From the NCBI GenBank assembly GCA_013400975.1, contig WBMZ01009447.1:124001-188000 (forward strand): a stretch of 64,000 nt of DNA, in the 5' to 3' direction. Positions 10,631 through 23,743 of this stretch are shown here, one piece after another. Every line of letters begins with the position of its first letter. The stretch's first letter is position 1. The notes under the pieces are model-generated. The model worked only from the letters and a program-made list of their open reading frames with translations. It did no database searches and was not told the origin of the DNA. A program made the translations under genes and the position numbers. Source of the DNA: Atrichornis clamosus. Taxonomy: Eukaryota; Chordata; Aves; Passeriformes; Menuridae.

Positions 10631-13352
10631 TATATAGTTTTAAACTCCATTTTAATAACTATTTATGCCAAATGCCAATGATTGCTTTTATTATTGCTAG
10701 AAAATTTCCACTGACTAGGGAATTAATAGAATTTGAAGATACAAATTGAGTGGAATATTCCTTATTATTGCACCTCATTGGTTATTTTATGACAGTGACA
10801 TTTAGCCATCATTTATCTGAAAGAATCAGGAGAGGTCTGAAGTTTGTGTGAATTCCCGAAGAGCTGATATATCATGTGGAACATGTGAGCCTGTGGCTGG
10901 ACAGCCATTCAGAATTGTCTGTGGGGGCATATTAAAGTCTGTGGAAGGTAGAAGGCCATTTGCACATCACTGCACCACAGCTCAGGATGCTGCATTTTAG
11001 AATCCTGAGCTCTTACAGCTCTTACTTGCTCTCCTCAATTTGAAAATGTAATGGGGAGTAAAAGTATTGGCTTAAATCCTTCTTCATTTTATGAAAATAA
11101 TCTTTTTTATTATTCCCTATGGAATCAATATCATGTCTGCCTATGTTCCAGCAACTGACCATATTGCCGTTTAATCTCCAAGTACACTCACATCATATTG
11201 TCATTTTCTGCTTAATAACGGAGCTATACCAAATGAGTCTCTGTGCCTTTCTGTATCTGATCTCAGACATCGTCATTTCAGTAAGACATGTAGTGTAGAA
11301 ACATTTGAAAATTATAAGGACATTTATTTCTCTTTCTTAATAATTGATTTCTTTAATTATAACCATAAAGCAGCCAAATTTTCACATTTTTCCACTAAAC
11401 CCAAAAGATGTAGCAGAGCACTGGACCAGAAGACAAAGACAATATGGTAGAGAAGCCCAAACACGGGAATGTAGGAGCTTATGAGGCAGTTCTGGTGGAA
11501 TGTGGGGGTGGAAAGCAACAATTTGAGGTTATACACAAAATGATGAAGAGCAGAGCTAGATGTACCTGAATATAGATTTAATCACTTAATCACAGATTTC
11601 ATGAAAATGGTAAACCAGTTGCTTTCCAAATCAGATACAGGATTTATCTACTGCTGCAGCCTATTTCTCCAAGCACAAAGATGGACAGATGGTCATCAGT
11701 AGACTAAAACCAAAAGTCAGTGTTGACACTCGTGCCATGTTGTTGTTTGTGAATACGCCATTAATTATTTTCAGCATCAATTACCACTCCTGTTTCAACA
11801 CAACAGGGAAAAAAATTGAATAAGCATCATAATGAACCTGATGTCTGATTTTTTGTATACTTTTTTTTGCTATTTTTCCATATAGATGAACATATCACAT
11901 TAAAAAATGTAAACAAAAGGGTTTTTTAGTAATACATACCTATATCATTGCCTATTTTGGAAATACTTATAAATCATTCATAACTGCATGGACATCAAGA
12001 TACTTACAGCAATGAGTTGAGAGTTGTAGAAGGCCAGTGTTCATAACTATGAAGCTTTCCATGGGTTCTGACAAATATACTATTTGTATATACTTCTATG
12101 CATAATGTTAACAGTATTACAGGGAGAAAATATGTTCAATGTCTATTCAATGTAAGTCTTCTATGGACTTCTTTAGATCTTTTCATTTTTAGGTATAGTT
12201 CATGCTTACTATGAGCTATATTCAGTTTAGTTGACGTTTGTTAGTTTGGTTTTTTTTTCAATGATCTTATCTCCTACACCCTTCTGCACGGCCAGGAATA
12301 TAGAACATTTTAAGTCAAAAATATTAGAGTTAATAGTTATAACAAAACCAGTGTGAGTAGCTGAACAAGATATTTGCATAAATGCAGTACTCCAAGTGGA
12401 AAAACTTAAAGTAGTTGGACAGGTAATAAAATTATTACCATACTGAATATAGCACCTTAAATATCAGCTCTTAGGAGAAATATTGTCCCATGTTCTGGTG
12501 TTGTATTAGGTAGCATATTTTGATTTTGTGACTGGCTTGCTTCGATATTATAGGATATTCGATATTATAGGATAACTACTGTTCTACCTGCAGTATTACA
12601 ATGTACTGAAACTTTATTGCCTAGCACCAAATAGACATTTCCTACGATTTAGGATATGCTAACAAATGCATCAGAGTTTACTTAAGGAGATGAATGGCCA
12701 AGTTATCTCTCCAAGTACCTGAGAAAGATACATTTTTTCACGGATATATTTAATAAGCATGCTGTTAGGAACTTGCCTTTGCCCTGACATAGGGGGTTTT
12801 TCCCAGCTTTTTTTTAAGCTTTTCTCACAAACTGAGCAAAATGGTCGTGAAGAAATGCTGATTAAGTGCTTGCTGGTGGAAATTTCTAAATTGAGGACAT
12901 TCAGAGAAGTAATTTAGTATGGACTGTAATTGCCAGATAGCTTGGTTGAGGATATTAAACTGATTTTTTCAGCATTTTAACATAATGGCCATACTGTTTA
13001 ATTTCATAAAATGGAGTGACTGTAGCCAAACTTGTGTTATTTAGAGTATAGGTGAAGATTTTAAATTTTTGGGGGTTTTTTGGTTTTTTTTTAATTTGAT
13101 TACTGATAACATTAAATGAGTAATAACACATCATTTGTGCTTGAAGAGTGAAAACAAGTGTTAGTCAAGGTTTTCCTATGCATTGTTATTAAGTATTACA
13201 TGTCTGGATTTGATTGAAACAGTATAGCTACTCCAGGTTAGGATTATAGATGTTTGCTGCATCACCCAGCAATGTCACCTCTGCATTACCAGGCTTTTTG
13301 TTGTAGCCCTGTACTGATCAGAACAGTTTGGTGGCAGGATCATTTTAGGCTA
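10631..13352. other. AT-rich unique DNA
   Basis: No repeat family or exon was recognised, apart from the short tandem duplication at 12541-12574. No open frame here reaches 60 codons, so coding potential is essentially absent. Confidence 0.55.
12541..12574. repeat. Exact 17-bp tandem duplication
   Basis: TTCGATATTATAGGATA occurs twice back to back (12541-12557 and 12558-12574) with no mismatch, which suggests a recent replication-slippage or repair event. Confidence 0.9.
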
Positions 13353-13482
13353 TCACAGAACCACAGAATATTCTGATTTGGATAGCCATGAGAATCATCA
13401 AGACTAACTCTTAAGTGAATGGCTTCTACAGGGATCTAAACCACAACGCTGGCATTATTAGCACCACCCTCTAACCAATCTC
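13353..13482 (-). mobile_element. tRNA-Ile-derived SINE (TguSINE1 type), minus strand
   Basis: The plus strand starts ATCACAGAACCACAGAATAT (the CR1-like tail reversed), passes AACTCTTAAGTGAATGGC and ends GGCATTATTAGCACC plus CTCTAACCAATC, the reversed tRNA-Ile body. In sense orientation the anticodon loop with AAT is preserved (13455-13461 complement), unlike the copy at 3039. The B box reads GGTTTAGATCC. The A-box end is truncated at TTGGTTAGAG. Several substitutions across the copy suggest it is not very recent. Confidence 0.88.
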
Positions 13483-14389
13483 TTTTTGAAAATTAAAGTG
13501 AAATATAAAGTAACAGCTTGACTGCCCACTGTGCTCCTTTCTTAAGAGTCCTTTACTTTCCTTAAGGTGGCTATGTCATGCAGTAAATTATTGCACTTTG
13601 ATGCATACAGTGTACTACAAATAACTAAAGGACAGAACATGATATGATCAGTTCTATTGTGTTTAGCAATACAATAACTAGGTAAGCTAAGACATGTTTA
13701 TTAGCTCAGTAAAATACCATTACAAAAATTACATCAGTAACATCATTAAAAAAAAAAAATTAAAAATTCTTTAATCAGTAAACCGAGGCACACAGAAATT
13801 GAGTGCTATATTTTAAGAAACACGAGAACACCATTACCACAACAACAATTCATTGATCATTAAATGACATTAAATCTTCAGTCCACAGAGTTAGCTGAGC
13901 AAAACTCTTTTCTGAGTTATGCTGAGCCTACAATACGAGGATAGTTTTCCCAATACTCACTAACAAAGTGAAAAGGAAATATACCAGTTTGAAGCAGGCA
14001 ATTTGTTTCACCAAGGACCATAAAGATTATACAAATGGAATCTTTTTGGACACTTAATCGTGCAATAATGAATTTCCTCACATAGTAGACAGTGAGTTAG
14101 CTCCCACTGCAGTATTATTTCGAATTATTGCCTGGATCAACAAGTTTACAGTGAGCTGCTGTCTTATTTATTTGCATACAGAAGACCTTGTGACAGTGTC
14201 TGGGTTGTGTGGAATTTCCCACAGATTTTGAAACAATGCAAGCATTTGCTGAGCAAAAGTCCTGATTCCAGCATTTTAGAGGACTGGTTTTGGTGAAATG
14301 CCAGATTGGTACTGTGTTTTCAGCAGCAAGCAGGAAGGTGAGGTTAACAGTGAACACTTGACAGCAAAATCTAAAGTCAGCTCTTTAAC
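13483..14389. other. Unique DNA with A-rich tract
   Basis: It contains A12 near 13748-13759. An 80-codon minus-strand frame at 14115-14357 has six cysteines, but no family match is recognised and no gene context supports it. Confidence 0.45.
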
Positions 14390-14665
14390 TGACAGGATTT
14401 CTTCCTTTCGGTGACTTGGTCATTTTTATTAAACGCATTTATGGCTATTGTTTAGCTGGCTGCTGATTAATATTTTTAGATGATTAAGTAATCAGCATTG
14501 TAAATGATGAATTGATCACAAAGGACAAATGATAAATGACATACTTAACATATATTTTATCACAGCTAGGAGACTAAGCCTGTCCTCAGAGTTCCCATAA
14601 CAGAAATGAATTGACTATTAGCTATAAATCAATACCATTAGCCATGTAACTCTTGACCTTTAAAG
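14390..14665. promoter_or_regulatory. Candidate conserved regulatory element, homeodomain-motif rich
   Basis: No repeat is recognised here. The interval is dense in TAAT/ATTA-type cores and similar sites: TGATTAATATT, GATGATTAAGTAATCAGC, TGATGAATTGATCACAAAGG and GATAAATGACATAC, within about 100 bp (14460-14545). This clustering is what developmental enhancers often show, but AT-rich DNA can give the same words by chance. Conservation was not tested. Confidence 0.22.
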
Positions 14666-15000
14666 AGAGAGAGAGATTTCCTTAAAGAAAATAAAGATAT
14701 ATTCTTGAAACTCTGGTAGGCGAGATAGTTTATGAATGGATGTATTTTCAAATGAACGTTTTTTCAAATATAAGGTTACTTCCATTAAACAAAATCAGAC
14801 TTTTAACTGTCCTGATGGTTGTGCAAGTGCCCAGAAAAAAGAATGAAAACATATAATACGTAATAGCTATGAAATACTTATGTTGATATGTGTATGGGCT
14901 CAGGGAGGGAGATAAAGAGCTATAATAGGCAATATATATGAAAGTATATATTAATTATATGATAAATCCAGTCTCAGTTTATATATGTAGATATACTGAC

Positions 15001-15047
15001 ACACACATGTGTGTATATATATATAGATAGATAGATAGATAGATAGA
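15001..15047. repeat. Compound microsatellite (AC/GT palindrome, TA, GATA)
   Basis: ACACACATGTGTGT is a perfect 14-bp palindrome at 15001-15014. It is followed by a TA run and then about six GATA units (15023-15047). The block is likely to vary in length between individuals. Confidence 0.85.
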
Positions 15048-18000
15048 AGTGATAAATCCAAAAGCAATCAAAAATATTTGTTGTGAACTGAAGCAGCTTC
15101 AGGATTGCTTTTGGGTATATCAGGAATTAAAGGCAAATAAATAGGTAAGGGGTGTTATTTTTTGATTTGGGCTCAGGTATGTTTCTGCTGCTAGAGTCTC
15201 TGGTGTAAGCACACCATGTCTTTGGTATCCTAACCATGAATGTATGCTTAAATAAGCATAGAGGCCTTTAGGGGATGTCATACAGCCAGTGGTAAGAATG
15301 CAGGATACCCATTTGTTTAGGACAATAAAGGCAAATGGAATTTCTACACAGTCTATATTCAGGTTTCCATTATACTCATGGTATATGTGCCATAGGACCT
15401 GAAAATCTAGGATATGACAATTATTTTATTCACCTTATCTAACTGGGAGGAGACAATGAATTAAAACAGTATGACTGTTCTGCTTATTTGATTTTTGAAA
15501 ATAATCCTAAAAAAACCTTATGAGACAGATTCTATTACTAATTCAACTTCACTGAAATTCTCTAATATTACACATATATACTTGAGATCAGATTGTGACT
15601 AACCATGTTTACAGTCTCCAAATTGTTATGTAAACTCTTCTACTTGCATCTCTTAAGAATGAATTCAGACTCTTTCTTGTTTTAAATTAAAAAAATAAGC
15701 ACAGTATGAAACCAAAGAAATGCTGGAAATACTTTCTAACTGTAGGAATTTTGTTCTTACATAAATATGATAATGTCCTTATATTTATGATTATTTATTT
15801 TATACAGCAATTCAGATGGCTGAACAGATTTCAGATTTAAAATATCTGTGATGATAATGTCTTTTTGCAAGATCCAAATTAAAGGAAAATATTAAATGAT
15901 CATGGATTCACATATGCCTGAACAAGATCTTACTATGCAGAGTTCTTTTCAACAGTTGTGCTTTACCACAGAGAAAATTTTTTTCAATCATTAGAAGACT
16001 CAATGACAGTTTTTACTGGAAAGAAAAGTGACAGTTTCTGGGATGTCTGTAGCAATACATATCCACTGTTGTTTGCCTAAATATAGAGACCTTTTAATTC
16101 ATACTGAATTGTGGACAACATCTGATGCCTTCTGTATTGAGCACACCTTCTGTTAGTGGAAGAAATATGCATAACTCTCCATGACTGCTGTCAGCATTTA
16201 ACCATCCCTAGTGTGACTTTAAGGAACAAGCTGAAAGCATCTTTGGTAATATAGCATAAACCTGAGACATAGAAGGTCATTATTCTCAGCTCTTTGATCT
16301 CTTCCTAAGTTTGTCTCACTTCTTCCTTTTGGCTTTGGTACAGAAGACTGTGATGTCACCTGCTACTTCACCCCTCATGGCTTTGGATCTGTTTTTCGTA
16401 AATAGTGTGGTCAATCATGAACAGCTTGATGTTAAACAGAAACAACACATTTGTTCAGTAATGCGAGAGCTAATATAGGCCATTTCTTTCTCTTGTCTTT
16501 TCTCCTTAATGGCCATCTCTTGAAGAATATTTGATGAAGTTGTGTGCTTCAAAGATAACAGTCATGAAATAACAGAGCCTGGAAATAAGGGCAAGCTGTT
16601 GCAACTCACATCTGATTGGACACAGAAATGTCCACAAAAAGAGTCAAAATCTTAAACACAATTTGAAAGACTCATGGTTTTGAGTTAAAAAGTCTCACAG
16701 ATGTATTTTCCAGTATAAAATAAAATGAGAGAACTGAAAGCAAAGATACTGAGTGACACAAAAATAAGGAAATACAATAAAAAGTGGAAAACTAAGCAAA
16801 GAAAATTTGTCCTATTAAGTCTCGGGACCTGGAATAGTGTGGGGCAATGTGTATTTATTTTTAGCTTCTGGAGTTCTGGTGCCCTGAGCAATATGACTCA
16901 TTTGCATGTGAATATATAGCAACATAGGAAAAAACAGTTCATGGATGAATACACAGGAAGCAATCTGCAGTGTGAAATTCTCCCTCTTCAATAAAAATCC
17001 TTTGCAGTCACACAGAAGTGCCTGGCAAGGTGAAATGAGATGAGATAGTGTGCCCTTACAGAGTGACTAGACTTTAAAGAATGCTGTCCAGGAAAACAAA
17101 CTGGAACTACAGGTACTTACAGGTGGCAATAAAACAAGGGGCAAATACCACCTACAACAAATATTAAAAAAAGTAAAATAATTTGGACCATATATAGATT
17201 TGATGCAACAATGGATAAAATAGTCAGAAGACACAAAGCAAGTAAAATTTGTTACAAATTACACTAGCTATGATTTTGTCTCAAAAGGACTAATCACCAG
17301 CTTTAAAAATTTAGTGGCATTAGCATATGGTTTGCCCCACTCTCATTAGTTAATACTATTTTATATGATAGGGAAATGCTGTGACTCTTTGTAAGAATGC
17401 CTTTTTCTCTTTTCATTTTCTTAGCACAGCTTTTTTTACAGTATTTCTTAGCTGATAGTCACCTTTCCTGTTTTCTTTTGTTTAGTATTGAGGTCGAGTC
17501 ACAGTTCTAATTGGCTATACTGCTATATTCAATTCATTACATTTTCAAATAGGATCTTTGTTCACTTTTTCCAGGGCTGTCTGTCATACATGGGGAGAGG
17601 TCACCGCGGATTTCTGAAGATCTATTTCATTCTATCACTGAAATTTTTCTTTTGAAATTTCTTCTTGTTCCAGTGGTTTAAAAATAAAGTAAAAAAAAAA
17701 AAATTAAAAGTATAGAATTTCAGCTACTGGTGTGCTATGGTATCTGTCTTCCACTACTGCTACTCAGTATCATATACTTTCCTGTGTCTTGCTCTTCATA
17801 TACACACAGAAATCTCTTTGCTTCCTAGACTGTGAAATGAACGGGGCACAGATATATTCTTATTCAGTATATTGCAAAGCACCTATCAGAGATGTGAGAG
17901 AAAATCTGACTGTTTTTGTATGCCATGTGCCAATGTTTGTCTAAATACGTAGCCACTGAAGTATAAGGATAAAAGAAATGCAACTATGAATACGCCTTAG

Positions 18001-18942
18001 CTTTTTTAGCTATTCAAAATCATGATTATAGTAAATATTTCCATCATTTCTTGATCACTTTTGCACTGTTAACATTCTAAGAGCTGTTTCTACAAGCAAA
18101 CTTTCCATACTGTTTCTTCATATGCCTTCATGTTCAAAACCTGAACTGCAACATAGGCATTAGGACTGAATGAGCTACAGCAATATAACTCTGAGCAGTT
18201 GTATTGAGGAGAGGGCTAAAGAATATCCATGATTTAATGTGATAGTAGCATGATCATCCACTTCCGATACTTTCCTCAGAAATCATCTCAAATCATTACA
18301 ATCTCTTTACTTCCTCTGCTACTGCAATATTTTCAAATCAAGTTCTTTTTTACACTGCATATCAGCATTTAGTTAAGATTTCTTTTTTATTTTGAATTTC
18401 ATGTGAAAATTTCCTTTTTTTTTTTCTCCTTTGTCCTCCACCTACAAAGCCATCTGTTCTGTTGGCAGATACATGCAAATTCTGTAATTGTTGTCATTCT
18501 CAGCATAGTGCAAACCATCCACAATTCAAAGGACAAGGCATGCTTTATTTGTGAGTTGGCCAAATGTGTGTTGTTGTCAAAATTGCTTAACAAAACATTA
18601 GCAGGAACAATATTTGATTTTCTGACTATTTAGGATATGCATCTGTGTTGCCAGGATTAGAAGAGTGGATTTTTTTGAATCTGCTAAGTGCTGTGTTCCT
18701 TTCTCATACATTTTTTTACTGTTTATGATATAAGTTACTTTTGTCCTCAGCAACCTTAGGATTAGATTATTTCTTTTTTTGAAGGAGGCAATGACACCAG
18801 TTAGAGGTGACTGACTCTTTTCTGATTAGACTGACCTCTTCTATATGTGCACAAGCAGAAGCAAAGCAAACTTCATCCTGTTATTAATACCCATGCCTCA
18901 GCTTGGGTAGGGAAGGACAAAAATGAAAACAAGTTCTTGAAC

Positions 18943-18962
18943 AAAAAAAAAAAAAAAAAAAA
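18943..18962. repeat. A20 homopolymer
   Basis: Twenty uninterrupted A bases are followed by TTAAAAAA. No retroposon body precedes it on the plus strand, so it is not the tail of a recognised element. Confidence 0.85.
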
Positions 18963-20489
18963 TTAAAAAAATATTCACACAAGTTACCCCGAAGAGAAAG
19001 TCAGGGAAATTACACAGTGAAAAGACTGAATCCTTTCTCTTGATATTTCTACTTTCATAGAAAGCTAAAACCTGGAGGTGGTAGTAAATTAGAGGCTCAC
19101 ACAGAGTAGAGTTCTGACAATAGATCATCAGACTTTGAGGATTCCCTTCTTAACAACATCATCTTTGGATACAGAGATGTCTCCCATCTTTTCTGTACTT
19201 TTCTTTTCATATTTTAAAAATGAGGGAAGTTCTATTAAGTTGCAGATCCACCTACAGTGAAGATTTTAGTTCACTTTGTTGGGAAATTCATCCAGATTCT
19301 CGATACTTTTAAAAGCTACTCACAATAATTCACTGCAATTTCTATCTAAGAAAACTAAATGGGCATATCTCTCCTTCTGAAATAGATACAAAAATGGCAT
19401 AATATGCATTATATTTTGCAATTCTCAGTTACAGGATGTAGCTTACTAAGCTGTTCATTTTTCCTGTAACTCCTTTCCCCTATATATCTTTATTTTAAAT
19501 TTAATAACATTTAAATGAGTGAAATTAAAGTACAGAAACTTGAAACAATGAAGCGAACAAGTTGTATCATTCTGATCACTGAAATTAGTGTGGGCTGATG
19601 GCATTGCTGCTAAATTTAGAGAGCTTTTCAAAGCCTTCTCCAAAATCCAATACCGTTAGTGAAAAAACTCTTGGTGATTTCAACAGATTTTGGTTTAGTT
19701 CCTGGGTGAATATATGTTTACTTTCATATGAAGCCCTTGGAGAACCAGAAGTGGGACCATTTCAATTATCTTTATTTCCAGATGCTTATTCCGGATGCTT
19801 TTTGATCCCCTAACCTAATGTCAAAACCACCAGCCATTTCATCAAACAGGCAAATTACCAGGAGTAAAGCTCTATAATTTTATAGAAGGCTTTTAGTTGG
19901 GATTTTGTTGTAGTTTGTTGGGGGTTTGTTTGTTTGTTTTTCTAGGGGTTAAGCATTTAAAGCCTGAATATTACAAACAGAAAACTTTGTTCAACTCCAC
20001 CAGTTTAATCCACAATCTGCAAACTGAATGAAGGAATATGTATTCACATCATATCTAGGGCTGAAGATAAAATAATCTTCTAAAAAAGGCTGCTAGGACA
20101 TATCATCCTGGGGCAAATAATTTGAAAGTTCCTGTGAAGTGTTGCAACTTTTTAATTCTTTAGTGATTCAAATTCTATCCAGCATTAATCCTCAGTCGTA
20201 ATGTTGTACTTGCCCATATTAAATAGGAAAAGAGTTAGTAAACCATATATTTCTTTCAAGTTTCTTGCTGTTCACACTTACCAGTAACCCTGAGACAACA
20301 CAACATGTTGTAATAGTTACAGGACAGCAAGACCCCAGCAACTATTCAAAGACAGCTCAATCATCGTTCTTCCTTCTCTCCTTTATCTAACTGTAACAGA
20401 ATTTGAAAATGTATGAGCACCTTTGAGCAAGGATACTGAAGTCATCAAATAAGAATAGGCATCTTTGGTGGTGGAATATAATAAAAGAG

Positions 20490-21290
20490 GAAAAGGCAGA
20501 CAGTAAATCACTGTCTTTAGGAATCTATTCAGCGAGGCTTTCAGAGAATGGCATTGTAAATGAACTCAGCTGTTGCTGTGAACATCAATCTCTGTGAAAG
20601 CCTTGTACACGAACACTAACATCCACCTGGTGACACCCTGCTGGTTAAACAAACAGAGCATATGAAAAAAAAGCACAAAAATCTAGCAGTGCTTGTTTAA
20701 CTTCCATTTCTTTCTCTGATTGACATGAAGCCTCTGTACAGCCTACTGGGCTTTTTGCAGACAGATTACAGCCATTGTCCCTGAATCCAGGTCAGCGTGT
20801 GCCAATTTACCTGAGTACCTCATGTGTGGAGAAGAACATTTGTTGAAAGTTTCTGGGGTAGGAATAGAATATGTCTCCTATTAAAAGTTTTGTTTTTTGA
20901 AAAGATTATTATGAAATGTTTTCATGAATTTTACTTGAGCACACACAGCTCACTCCCTGAAGCTGCTGGGTGTTGTTTATTCTGTGTATACATCTCCAAA
21001 TAAGTGTCAGACAGCTTATAATATCTCCTCCGCTACAAAGGCAAGGTTGAAGATAAAAATAAGCTTATTAGGCCAGGAGAGATCAATCCCTCTGTTCTTG
21101 TCATGGCCTGATGATATACAGTCCACATTAGAATCAGAGTGGCCAGAGGAAAAATTGTTTCTGATACAAATAAATTGCAGATTGGTCACCTGGGAACTGG
21201 TGATAAGTGGGCCTGCAACATTTCACAGAGAGCAGCAGTGATTCTGACTGAGGCTGAGTAAATCTGTATGGTAATAAACTTGCTATGAAC
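20490..21290. other. Repeat-free block, possible conserved noncoding sequence
   Basis: Balanced composition and a lack of low-complexity runs set this block apart from the neighbouring AT-rich DNA. An 85-codon open frame (20984-21241 plus) lies within it and resembles no known protein. It could hold an unrecognised exon or regulatory sequence; nothing in the sequence decides this. Confidence 0.18.
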
Positions 21291-22129
21291 TTGAGGGTAC
21301 ACAGAAACTTTTGGGTTTCTTTTTCTTTTCATAGCTTTTCAGTTAGCCATAAATTAAAAGAAGAAACACAGTCAAATAGATGAGCTCTTATCTTAAGCTT
21401 TTCAGATATATATTTCTTAAATCCTTCCCATATTGGCATATTGAGAAATTTCTGAAGAATAAACTTCCCTGCTTAAATTTCTTAAAATGACATTAAAAAA
21501 ATTTTGCTTTTAAGAAAGTTTGCAAATCCTTGCTTTTTTGCATAACATTATCTATCAAAATATCTTCAAACTGTAATTATGACATGACTAGCTGGATCCC
21601 ATAATTCTTTGAAGCCAAAAAATAAAGCAAATGAAAAACCACTTTACACTGTTCTAGAATTTTTGTTTGAAAGAGTATCAGATACATGCACCAATGTTTT
21701 TGTCTTTTACAGCATTATGAGACAGTGTTGCTAACTCACTAATAACAGAAATAAACAAAGGAAATTGCTTATTAGTAGATAAGCAAACCAAGACAATTAT
21801 ATCAACAAACTGTAAAATTTTAAATGTAATGGATCATTAAGAGCAATCTATCTATGTATTTTGTCAAGCATAATTTAATTTTCATTACTAACACTCACAG
21901 TGCAAAGAGTGATAAAGCTTATTAAAAAAAAAAAGGAAAAAAATCTCAGTGGAATATATCAAAACCATTCCTGTCTTAAAAATTTCTTTGTAAAGACAAT
22001 ATTTTTTACGTGTGCAAATTGCAAAATGCATAGATTAGTCAAATATAAGATTAGTATTATTCTATTTCATATGCTTTTTAGAATGTTCATCACTTTTCCT
22101 TAAAATGAGCTAATAGTTATATATATTAA
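21291..22129. other. AT-rich unique DNA
   Basis: It contains an A11 run near 21923. Nothing else was recognised. Confidence 0.5.
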
Positions 22130-22720
22130 TCACAAAAGCAAGTTCAATTAATGTATTAACAAACTCTGTAATGGTGATTGTGCCATCAAAGTGCATTAGG
22201 TGAAACATTATTGTCATGGAAGGTATTAAGATAACCAGTGCTCTTTTTAATGCAAAATTAATGTTTGATTCATTACTAACTGACTTTAACTGCCAGTAGT
22301 ACAGAATGGAATGTGAAGAATTTGAGTCAGTCTGAAAAGCGAATCAAGAGACTTGTAGTCACAGTTCATGGCCTTCGTGGATGAATGTACAAACATGACA
22401 AGCCCTAAGATGATTGTGAGTTTCCCCATCATTCACTGAGATGAAAAATGTCAGTCTGTCTGAAGGGCCATGATTATACTATCGCTGGAAGAGACTGTGC
22501 AGGCAGTAGTACAGCATGTGGGCTTTCAGTTCTGCAGGGCTTAGCATGAGACTGGTTTATGTCAAGAACAGAACCTCGTGGCTTTAATTACTTGCCAGGT
22601 GTTCACAGCACTACTATGTACTGTTGTGCAGTTCCATTAAAGGAAAGCTTTAAAGCATCTGCAGAGCCATGAAAAGAAAAGTGCACAGCACCTGCCCACA
22701 CTTGTTCTTTTCAGAGTGAC
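22130..22720. other. Repeat-free block, possible conserved noncoding sequence
   Basis: Sequence such as TTTTTAATGCAAAATTAATG and GATTGTGCCATCAAAGTGCA has the complex, non-repetitive look of conserved vertebrate noncoding DNA. No open frame of 60 codons lies in the block, so if it is conserved it is more likely regulatory than coding. This is judged by eye only. Confidence 0.18.
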
Positions 22721-23743
22721 AGAAAACCTACACTGAACTCATGAAAAGCTATAAAAGGAATGTTTATATGGATTGCATGTTGCTTCAGAAATCTATAATG
22801 GTATCACAGCACAAAACTTATTCTGTGCTCTTTAATGTGTAAGCCATTGTTTTGTGTCTTGGTGCCTTAAGGAAAGCAATTTCTGCTGTTCAGGTTTTCA
22901 GTTTGGTGGCAGAAATCTGTCATACCAGGGAATTGAGAAATCTTTAATGAAAGCCGCCGTTATCTCGTGCAGTCTCTTCAGTCTTGATGCATCAAATAAC
23001 TCATTGAATTATTGGAGACAAACACAGATAATAATTAATACTATGCTTTGGAACTTAAATAGGAGTACATAATATAAATAATAATAGCAGTAGTAGTGAT
23101 AGTGAAATGATAAAACAATTAGAATGTCAGTAGCTGTTTGTAACTTTTAGACATTCCAACTTGGCAGCACTTTTGAACACCTAATTCTATAGTTTGAAAA
23201 AATTAGGACTTACCCAAAGAATTTGAAGACAAAATTCTCAAATCACAAAACTCACAGATTTATAAGGGAAATTTGTGACAGCCAAGATAGAAAAAATTAA
23301 AAGATGTAGAAGAGTGTTTGGTACACCAGATACTTTTCAGAAGAAGCCTAAATCACACAACTCTTCTAGAGAACTGGAAGTCTGAACAGAAATCTGAGCT
23401 GAATCAGAACGGAAACATCATCATGACCTATATAGAAAGAGAGATATATTCCTCTTAGCTTCTACTGTGCATTCAGAATACTTTGGTGATGTAATTTTGG
23501 TTATTTTGGCCCTGCACATATGTTACTGAGTAGAGAATTTGATCAGCTATAGCTTTGGATTTGAAAAATTTAAGAGATAAAACCAATGTTTAATGCCCCG
23601 TAGTTTAAATGAGTTTGAATTTATTCTGTTTTATGTGTTGGGAAAATTTCAGGCATATTTCAAAACTGGTTATTATTATTCAGAAATTAGTAAAAAACAT
23701 ATAATTTCTAGAATATCAAACATCTACTCCATCCTTATTAGAT
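22721..23743. other. AT-rich unique DNA
   Basis: A 72-codon open frame (22854-23072) has no recognisable product. A degenerate ATA/GTA trinucleotide stretch lies at about 23079-23105. Confidence 0.45.

Larger units (their letters stand above)
14666..20489. other. AT-rich unique DNA with simple repeats
   Basis: No interspersed repeat or exon was recognised. Open frames are at most 76 codons. Simple repeats inside it are listed separately at 15001-15047 and 18943-18962. There is also T11 at 18415-18425, A13 at about 17690-17702 and a short GTTT run near 19925-19940. Confidence 0.45.

Noticed and set aside
14115..14357. 80-codon minus-strand frame with six cysteines, as a small secreted peptide
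   Set aside because: No convincing signal peptide, no recognisable cysteine spacing and no gene context.
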